From: Hevea brasiliensis
Taxonomy: Eukaryota > Streptophyta > Magnoliopsida > Malpighiales > Euphorbiaceae
DNA length: 64,000 nt
Direction of reading: 5' to 3'
Assembly (NCBI RefSeq): GCF_030052815.1
Contig: NC_079504.1
Location: forward strand, 51,421,250 to 51,485,249
The translations under genes and the position numbers were made by a program. This document shows, piece by piece, positions 57,288 to 64,000 of the stretch. The notes beneath the pieces were generated by a model. The model was not told where the DNA came from, did not search any database, and saw only the letters and a list, made by a program, of their open reading frames with translations. Positions within the stretch are counted from its first letter, which is position 1. Every line of letters starts with the position of its first letter.

Positions 57288-57495
57288 AAGGCAGAGACCA
57301 CCAAGGTCCAGTCGTCGAACAACTAGAAGTTTTTACCCTTCCCGTCAATGTGAAGCTTGTAGAAGATATCATGGTGGGATATGCAATAAGGTTATTGGAG
57401 CCTGTTATAACTGTGGAGGCACAGGACACTTTGCCAAGGACTGCACCAGTAGTCGCAGAGTTGGACCACCTCCTACTCTGCGAAGGGTCGATTGA

Positions 57496-58066
57496 GCCTG
57501 TCACTAGAAGTTCACAACCACCTAGCAGAGGTAGAGGCAGGGGTAGAGGTAGCCTAGCAGGCAGCCAAGGCACAGTGAAACATTCAGAGCAAGACAGCGC
57601 TCCAGCCAGAATCTATGCAATAAGACAGAGGGAAGAGGCCGAGACATCTGATGTTATGGCTGGTACCTTCTCAACTTTTAACCAAGATGTGTTTGTGTTA
57701 TTTGATCTGGGTTCTACCCATTCTTATGTGAGTGCTAGCATCATTTATTGCATTGTTGTTCCATGTACAAAAATGGACTTTGAGGTGCTAGTAACAAGTC
57801 CGCTAGGACAGGAGGTCAGGGTTAATAGAATGTATAGAGATTGTCCTTTGGTGATCCAAGGACACACTTTTCTATCTGATTTCATTGAAATGCCCTTCAG
57901 AGATTATGATATCATCTTGGGCATGGATTGGTTAGCTAGGCATCATGCCATGATTGATTGTGAAAAAGATCACTTTCGGTCTCCTCGATCTGATGGCGTG
58001 GTAATACATGGGAAGAGGCAGCTATTGCCATCAAACATTATTTCGGCTACACTAGCCAAAAAATGA
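57496..58066 (+). pseudogene. pol: TekB protease region
   Basis: The retropepsin-type protease of a Ty3/gypsy polyprotein. The open frame (57350-58066) enters from another frame over the knuckle and reads a Gly/Arg-rich linker (SRGRGRGRGSLAG), then ARIYAIRQREEAE, and the protease core from about 57655: GTFSTFNQDVFVLFDLGSTH. The active-site triad is D-L-G (57704-57712, residue 119 of the frame), whereas working retropepsins have D-S-G or D-T-G, so this copy should be inactive. The flap and C-terminal part follow (DYDIILGMDWLARHHAMIDC), ending with TGA at about 58064. Most positions fit the Del/Tekay type. Confidence 0.87.
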
Positions 58067-58413
58067 TTAGAAAGGGGTGTGAAACATACTTGGTACATGT
58101 GGTAGACACCCAAGTGGGTAGTCCAACATTGAGGGACATTCCTACAGTATATGACTTTCCAGACGTGTTTCCTGATGAATTGCCAGGATTACCTCTGGAA
58201 AGAGAGGTGTAGTTTTAAATTAATGTTATGCCTGGTATGGATCCAATCTCCATAAAACCATACAGAATGGCACCAGCAGAATTGAAGGAGTTGAAGGTAC
58301 AGTTGCAAGAACTACTTGAAAAGGGCTTCATCCGCCCTAGTGTGTCACCATGGGGAGCACCAATATTGTTTGTTAAGAAGAAGGATGGCACTCTTCGTTT
58401 ATGTATTGTTTGA
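58067..58413 (+). pseudogene. pol: TekB reverse transcriptase, N-terminal fragment
   Basis: This is the start of Ty3/gypsy RT. After DVFPDELPGLPLEREV (near 58160-58208) a TAG stop interrupts. The frame then gives [20 protein letters not shown] and [20 protein letters not shown], and ends [11 protein letters not shown] at about 58410. In related elements this is followed at once by the DYR...N block of RT and the catalytic YIDD. Here it jumps into a sequence of a different kind (58404 onward). No catalytic residues of RT are present. Confidence 0.87.
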
Positions 58414-58540
58414 CCTAGGGTCTGCATACTTTTATGTTAGAGTTAGAACTATATGTTATGTTATTATTCCTTTGCAGGAGAATAAATTTTGATGCATTAG
58501 TGATTAGTCCTTACGATAAGGATTGTAATAATAAGTGAAA
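58404..58540 (+). pseudogene. Second, diverged protease fragment in TekB
   Basis: Directly after the RT fragment the sequence reads [20 protein letters not shown] and, after a frame change, FDALVISPYDK. This parallels FVLFDLGSTHSYV ... FEVLVTSPLGQ of the protease 700 bp upstream, but is too different to be a recent duplication. It suggests that a piece from another Tek element was joined here, by recombination or template switching. It carries the same D-L-G in place of the active-site triad. It is non-functional. Confidence 0.7.
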
Positions 58541-59420
58541 TTAGTTTTGGAAGAGTTTATCGGTGAAAAGTATTTTCTAACACACCATAAATTATAAAGC
58601 TAAATGGCAAGCCTACTTAATGTGAGGCAGGAGGACGTAAAAGTAAGATGCGGTAATAGAATTGTTCTAGATGAAGGCAAAGATGTTCCAGTTGTTAATT
58701 GTTAATGAATATTGTAATTAGAATAAGTTTCAGGTCTCGGTGAATTCGAAAAGGATAAAAGATAGGAAAGTTTGATCTATTGGGATGTATCGTAGTAACT
58801 ATGCAATGTTCTTGATGTTTATACTGTAAGCTGCAAATTATAGTACTGACTTGACATTATTGTGTAGAGCTACGTACTACCCGATAGTATACCTAGATAA
58901 GAATAATTACCAACGGCATCTGTTTTGGTATAGTTATGCCAGGACAGAATTTAATTGTTAGAAATAAGTTTGAAAAATCCTACTTAGGGATCTAAAACTC
59001 AAAGGTTAGAATATCGAAAGGTTATAGTTCAGTACAAAAGGAAGTAAGTTATAGAATATTGACAGATAAATAGAGTTATGAAAGTAAAAAATTCAAACAA
59101 TTGGTTCAAATATAACAAAGAAATGTTATGAATGTGAGGAAGACTATGGACTAGAATGGTCAGAGGACCAATGACTAGATAAATGATTCTAGCATGACCT
59201 CAAGGGTCATTCAAGAAGGAACATGAATCGAAAGATTAGACAGGACAATAGTAAGAGAAGATTGATGCTATACAAACAAATTAAACGTTGTATTAGATTG
59301 TTAAAAGTCTTATACAAATTTGAGGAAAAGAAGATTATATGATCGTATAAAAAGGAAAAAATAAATGTATGACTATTGTAAGATGACTATTGGGTAAAAT
59401 TTTGTGGACGAAATTTATTT
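58541..59420 (+). other. TekB 3' internal stretch without recognisable genes
   Basis: About 880 bp, AT-rich, with stops in all frames. I see no domain. It leads into TTTTGTGGACGAAATTTATT and the polypurine tract, the usual 3' end of a Tek interior. Confidence 0.6.
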
Positions 59421-59435
59421 TAAGGGGGGGAGAAT
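59421..59435 (+). other. Polypurine tract, TekB
   Basis: TAAGGGGGGGAGAAT directly before TGTAACACCCC of the 3' LTR. Confidence 0.88.
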
Positions 59436-62400
59436 TGTAACACCCCTATGTTCGGTAATGCGTTCTACTGTTCCGGTGACCAGTGTTGTCCGGACAGCTA
59501 GGATGCCTAGAACTACACTTCAATATGAGTGAGGAGACATTAAATAATGAAATACAAGAAAAAAAATACAAGAAAAACAAAGGAAAAATAATAGTAAAGA
59601 AATGAAACCAACTTAAGCTAGCTGAGAACCCTAGCGATGGGTGACCACACGGGGAAGTCACGGTGTGGACCGTTGACTAGCCCTGGACCGCGGGGAACCC
59701 TAGAAATTAATTTTAAGACTTAAAGAGACATCAATTGAAGTATAAATATCATTAGAAATATCAAAGAAAAATTAAATAATTAGTACAAAGAAAAGTGAGA
59801 AATCAAAAAACGGACAAAACCCGGTGTTACCAAAAAATTGGGAATGCAACCCGAACAGGGGCATTGTGGTCATTTGACACCCCGAGTTGTCTTTTGACAT
59901 AAATGTCCATAAAAAATAAATAATATTACACTTGGAAAATATAATGAAAAATTAATTTAGGGGTACCTAATGTAAATAGCAAAAATGGGGAGTTAAATGT
60001 GGGAAATTGAAACTTTTGAATAAATTAACATTAAACTTGCAATAGTGCTCCACTAACTCATTAAAGTGGACCATTTAATCTTCATCTTGGACCAGCAGAT
60101 TTTCATCTTAATCATTTCTCAAAATTCAGCCAAAAATGGAGAAGGGAAGAACTCCATTGCCGCATGGTTTTGGAGCTCCATGCAAGGGTGATCCAAGCTT
60201 CTTTCTCTCCACTTCCCTTCATTAAAGTTAATCCTCACACCATGGGCAGTAGATAGGCAGCAAGAATATCAAGTTTTGGTGAAGTTTTGAAGAGTTTCCA
60301 AAGTGGTAAGTATGTATTTATGATTAGTGCTTCATTAAAGTTTGTGAGGAGGTTATGGGTATTTGATTTATGGAGAAATTTTTGAGGTTTGATGTTGAAT
60401 GGGAGTGTGTATTTTTGGCAGCCATGGAAAAACCTTGAAGGCAGTTTATTTGTGCTTGTAAATGGTGAATTAAATGATTGATTAAATGTATATTGTGTAG
60501 GAAATTGTTTGGGTGATGTATACTTGGTATATGTAAATGTGAAATGAAATTTAAAGCTTGGACATTAGTGGAATGTAAATGTACCATTGTGGCAGTTTGT
60601 TAACTCTTGAGGAATGCTGGAATTCATGCTTGGTTTATGAAATAATGGTGTTGAAATGTGTTGGTTGTTATGGCAGTTTGAGTGTATGTATGGTGGTGTA
60701 AAGTGGGACAAGTAAATGGGCATGAATTGGTGATTGAATTGTTGTAAATTGAGTTGGACGAATTTTGCACTTGTTGGTGCACATTGAATGTAATTTTAAG
60801 CTGCCAAAAATACCTATAATATGTTATAAATTATGTTTAGGTTTTGGTACAACTAGAATTGGTTTGAAGGTTAAGTTTGGTGAGTGTTAAAAGTGATGCT
60901 TGATGTGTATGCAAGAATTTCAATAAGGCAGTTTGAGTTTTAGGCCTATAACTTTAATTGTGTGGCTCCAATTGGTATGAGACCAATTGGAGGTGAAACT
61001 AGGCATAAAATGTGCTAACTTTCATGAAGGAAGCTTGCCAAAATTCTGCTTGCAAGGTAGCTTGAAAAATGACCAAATCCGGATTAAGTGCAAATAAGGC
61101 CTGAAAATTGACCATTTGGGCAGCAGTTAGTGTTTAGGCCATAACTCACTCAAAACAGGTCAATTGACCTGAAATTTTAACCATGAATAGTTAAGACCCA
61201 TATCTAGAAGTCTTATGAAGACACCAAAGCCTAGAAATGACAATAAGCAAGTCAAAAAGCTTGCACAAGTTCGGGTCCAAAAACTGGTCGAACCTAAAAT
61301 GACAAAAAATGACCTAAAGTGACCAATTTTGGTGCAATTTGACCAGCAATAGTAAAATGACCATAACTTGGCCTACATAACTCAGAATGACCTGAAATTT
61401 TGTCCCGCGTTCCATAAGACATAGATCTACAAGTTTGTAGTTTAGACCGAAACCCAAAAGCCGAGGGAACTAGGTCCTCCGGCTAGGTCAAACTAGTATC
61501 CCGAAATCCAACAAATTGCGAGAAAATACAGTATACACGAAAATGAACTTGGTAAAATGTACCAACCCTAAAAGACTATCGAATGTGACATGTTAGTAAC
61601 ATTAAAACCGAATTTACCTAGAATGCATCGAGGGTCGACATATTAGGTTGATTAAGCAAATAATAGCATTCAGTGAATTATTTATCAAACATTATCGTTA
61701 GAAACAGTTTAATTAAGTACTGAAACACTTCAAATTGTGTTTCTCAGATAGCAAAGACTCAGGGAGAGGGAAGGAAACATTGAGTCAAGACCAAGAGACA
61801 GTTATCAGAGGTTTATGCAAAACTAGTTTTTAACTGATTTTGTTTTGAATATTTCATATGATTAAATGACATATTTTTTTTTACGTATTATGTTCAGCAA
61901 GCATTGGATTTAATTCAATGATTATTGAAATTGTTATAATATGTATGAATTTAGCTTTGTGAAATGGTATTTCCATAAGTATTAAGCATTGTTATGGATT
62001 GAATAAATTATGTTCTGAAAAATTGTGATAGAACATGTTTTGAATTGTGATGGTAATTTTCATGGAAAATGCAAATTTATGATTTAAATTGTGATGAGCA
62101 TAAAAATTATTGGATATTGGAATTGAATTTGAATCGAATTGTATTGTGATTTATGCTCACTAAAAGGATTTTGATATTGTTTTATATCTCACTAAAGATG
62201 CTTGACTAGGTTATTACCCGTCTCTCTCATTTGTTGAGAAGACAATGGAGTTAGTAGTGTTTTGATTACCATGGTACGTGCACAGGCATAGATTTTCCTT
62301 TGATTTGAGGTTAGATCTAAGTTTATTTTATCGTTATGGCCCTTGCGGAAGATTCATTATTGTGATGGTAATGTGCACGATGATCGACCTCCCCGACCAT

Positions 62401-63442
62401 AGGGAGTTAGAATATGATTCGACCTCCCCGACCATAGGGAGTTAGAATCACATCGAATATGGCCCTTTCGGATTAGTCTTGCATAGTTAGTGAGATAAAG
62501 ATTGATTTTTGAGATACATAATGATTTTTGAGATACAGAATGGCTTTTGAATGGTAAAGAATTGTGATTTCAATTATGGTTTATGTATAATTGATTTTGT
62601 TGGAATTACTTAAATGGTTAGTCATGATTTGATAAATTGAATTTTGTGATCAAAGTCATTTATACAAATGATTTACATTATTGTCAATGAATATTTTGAG
62701 TTTTAGAATTTGATGAGTATTCAGATTTCCAAATTATTTACTGTAAATTTTGTAAATGTATATTGTACTATATTTTAAATTATAGTTGTGCACCACTGAG
62801 TTCACCACTCAGCGAAAGCTTTGTATGCTGTCGCAGGTAAAAAGAGCATAGAGCAGTGAATAAGTTTATTTGAAGACATATTCAGATCAGCTCCAAGTAT
62901 ATCATAGGTATACCCATGTACATAGGTTTTGATGTATGCATGTAATAGAATGTATGTAAATTATTTGAGCAGTTGTATAAAAACTCTTGTAAAATATTTT
63001 GGTATGTAATAAAATATAAAGTATTGTAAATATAAAGTTGAGATTTCATTTACTTGAATAGTTTTGTATTATAAATTTTGAGTCTTGTAATCAATGAAAT
63101 GTTTCTTTATGATGAGAGTAGTTTGAAAATGAATTGATTGTTTATTGAGAATTGAATTGTGAATTGAGATGAAGTTATTGAAGTTGTATTTGAGGAAACA
63201 TATTGGGAGCATTTTCTTTTGCAGGATTGAAGAACTGTTTTTTCAAAATACAGCCGGCACTTTGCCGAAATTTTAAAAAAATTTTTATAACACCAGATTT
63301 TAATCGATAATTTAAATTTCACAAAAATTGTTTTTAAAATCCCTTGTAGTATATCTAATGGGTTATCGGTAGGCGAAGTACGGTAATTCATTAGGTGTAC
63401 TACGAGATCATGTTACATCTTACAGGGGAGTAGGGTGTGACA
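59436..63442 (+). repeat. TekB 3' LTR
   Basis: 4007 bp, TGTAACACCCCTATGTTCGG ... GGGAGTAGGGTGTGACA. This is the full-length reference for the family in this window. The stem-loops lie at about 62796-62828, with hairpin 2 carrying one mismatch (GCGAAAGC). Followed by GGTGC (63443-63447) and the rest of the CopS LTR. Confidence 0.92.
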
Positions 63443-63916
63443 GGTGCTGCCGCCCAAGAAGCTCTCTCTTCTCTTATTCTTCATCTCTCATCAATTCCAA
63501 GATACTAGCAAACAATCTCTTGAATTAAAAATACTAGAACTTCATTCTCTAATTAATGGAAAAAGCTTTAAAAGCTGGTCAAGGGCTGTCATAGGTGAAC
63601 TTGATGTGGCCAAGTTAGAGGGACAACATCTGGTGTCCTGAAGACGCATCCCAAAGGCACAAATACACTGCAGTGCATCAAAAGGTTAGTGTATTTGTTC
63701 TTGATGTAATCTAGGGTTCTAAAATTAATCTGATTAATTCTAAAATCTTAAATAGCAAATACAGATCCAAAAACATATTAAAATAGTTTTAATATGTTGT
63801 TTATCATTGAAATCAAATAGATAAGAAATAAATCTTGCATGATGCATGTGACCCAAGGTGAAAAATTTTTGAATTCAATGGTATAAACTTGTGTTTTTCA
63901 TGCTTTCTCTCCTTCA

Positions 63917-64000
63917 GATATCTCATACCTAGCATTCCTGCTATGCTCACCATATAACTCTTGCAGGTGACGGAGGATCTTACTTGCATATTGCATATTT
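63917..64000 (-). pseudogene. gag: CopH gag, middle part (runs off window)
   Basis: The minus-strand continuation of the gag at 39013-39420. It reads LLHLQ-ELYGEHSRNARYEIS in the frame of the copia UBN2-type gag and matches 28302-28385 of CopT. Here the CAAGAG codon pair is intact (CTCTTGCAGG on the plus strand at about 63958-63967), where both CopT copies have TAAGAG. It begins with the GATAT duplication created by CopS. The remainder of gag, the leader and the 5' LTR of CopH should lie to the right of the window. Confidence 0.85.

Larger units (their letters stand above)
48697..57495 (+). pseudogene. gag: TekB gag, capsid-deleted and split by TekA element
   Basis: The exons of the wreck are 48697-49027 and 57288-57495. 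The first part is a glutamine-rich N-terminus (QITAQMAQQMATFFQQMAD) and then, without the expected capsid core (the YEWWD/LRQRQLSVAEY region seen at 52636-53670), the basic stretch NLRKRKEIEEP. After the insertion and one copy of AAGGC the frame continues (RQRPPRSSRRTTRSFYPSR). A paired zinc knuckle follows: CEACRRYHGGIC and the CYNCGGTGHFAKDC unit (about 57340-57440). A stop at about 57495 is followed by a frame change into protease. The missing capsid makes this gag unable to form particles by itself. Confidence 0.87.
44850..63442 (+). mobile_element. TekB Ty3/gypsy element, non-autonomous and interrupted
   Basis: Complete ends (TGTAACACC ... GGGTGTGACA), duplication GGTGC, PBS at 48518 and polypurine tract at 59421-59435. 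The internal region (48511-49027 plus 57288-59435, about 2.7 kb) has a gag lacking its capsid core, a zinc knuckle, a protease, the first part of RT and a second protease-like scrap. There is no RT catalytic core, RNase H or integrase. The TekA gag-only element sits in gag. Confidence 0.9.
39421..63916 (+). mobile_element. CopS: internally deleted copia element
   Basis: Plus-strand copia with complete LTRs (39421-41525; 43253-63916, split), PBS, leader, polypurine tract and duplication GATAT (39416-39420, 63917-63921). Only 1.7 kb of internal sequence remains: the leader is joined at about 43013 to the last 75 codons of RNase H, and all of gag, PR, IN and RT is gone. The matched target duplication shows a normal integration. 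It could have moved in this deleted form with proteins from other copies, or been deleted after insertion. Confidence 0.88.
43253..63916 (+). repeat. CopS 3' LTR, split by TekB
   Basis: The pieces are 43253-44849 and 63448-63916, about 2066 bp together. The TekB element lies between them with GGTGC duplicated at 44845-44849 and 63443-63447. The break is about 50 bp after the TATA-like CTACATAAG. The end, TTCTCTCCTTCA at 63916, is followed by CopH gag. Confidence 0.88.
7615..64000 (-). mobile_element. CopH: old Ty1/copia element, matrix of the whole nest
   Basis: Four minus-strand pieces read as one copia gag-pol when the inserts are removed: 63917-64000 and 39013-39420 (gag), 33175-34750 (zinc knuckle, protease, GAG-pre, integrase), and 7615-8132 (linker and RT start). 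Each junction is bounded by a short direct repeat: GATAT at 8128-8132 and 33175-33179, TTTGC at 34746-34750 and 39013-39017, and GATAT at 39416-39420 and 63917-63921. Neither of its LTRs lies in the window. The motifs (R-DRGGEY, AAYYDYEIWQMD) are those of the BARE-1/Angela type. Confidence 0.88.

Noticed and set aside
58541..59420. A captured host gene at the 3' end of the TekB interior
   Set aside because: Stops in all frames, and no domain or splice-like structure could be seen. It reads as decayed pol or non-coding element sequence.
1..64000. A host protein-coding gene between the elements
   Set aside because: Every junction between elements is accounted for by target duplications or direct abutment, leaving no unassigned interval long enough for a gene.

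Overview
This window is plant nuclear DNA made almost entirely of nested LTR retrotransposons. I find no host protein gene, no rRNA, no CRISPR array and no bacterial-type operon. A plant (probably eudicot) source is indicated by Ty1/copia pol with the BARE-1/Angela type of motifs, Ty3/gypsy gag-pol of the Del/Tekay chromovirus type with 3-4 kb LTRs, and primer-binding sites complementary to plant initiator tRNA-Met. A Euphorbiaceae-like source is only a guess.

Names used below. CopH is an old host copia element on the minus strand. CopT is a copia tandem array on the minus strand. CopS is a gag/pol-deleted copia on the plus strand. TekA, TekB and TekC are three related Ty3/gypsy LTR families. 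TekA LTRs end GGGGTGTCACA, TekB LTRs end AGGGTGTGACA, and TekC ends AAGGTGTGTCA.

Layout. CopH (minus strand, 7615 to beyond 64000) is the matrix and is cut into four surviving pieces: 7615-8132, 33175-34750, 39013-39420 and 63917-64000. Its RT end is interrupted at 7614 by a minus-strand TekA element (3258-7614), which is itself broken on the left by a plus-strand TekB LTR (1-3257). Into CopH went a TekC solo LTR (8133-33174, TSD GATAT). Into that went the 21.5-kb CopT array (11005-32550, TSD ATGGA), arranged LTR-internal-LTR-internal-LTR. The middle LTR of CopT carries a 5.16-kb composite (19526-24682, TSD ATTTA) made of a foldback with tRNA-like boxes and a permuted TekA LTR-LTR unit. Further right in CopH are a TekB solo LTR (34751-39012, TSD TTTGC) and CopS (39421-63916, TSD GATAT). 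The 3' LTR of CopS was hit by a TekB element (44850-63442, TSD GGTGC), whose gag was hit by a TekA gag-only element (49028-57287, TSD AAGGC).

How the parts work together. None of the elements looks autonomous. The longest open frames are a 599-codon copia IN/RT frame in CopT (25575-27374), a 344-codon gag with paired zinc knuckles in the gag-only TekA element (52636-53670), and a 344-codon copia PR/IN frame in CopH (33612-34646). Several inserts keep complete LTRs, PBS, PPT and target duplications but lack most or all of pol, so they were presumably moved by proteins of other copies. Nearly every nonsense codon I could compare is a C-to-T or G-to-A change, as expected for long-methylated elements. 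The most interesting non-coding signals are a pair of covarying stem-loops kept in all three Tek LTR families and a degenerate module of about 190-200 bp repeated inside those LTRs.
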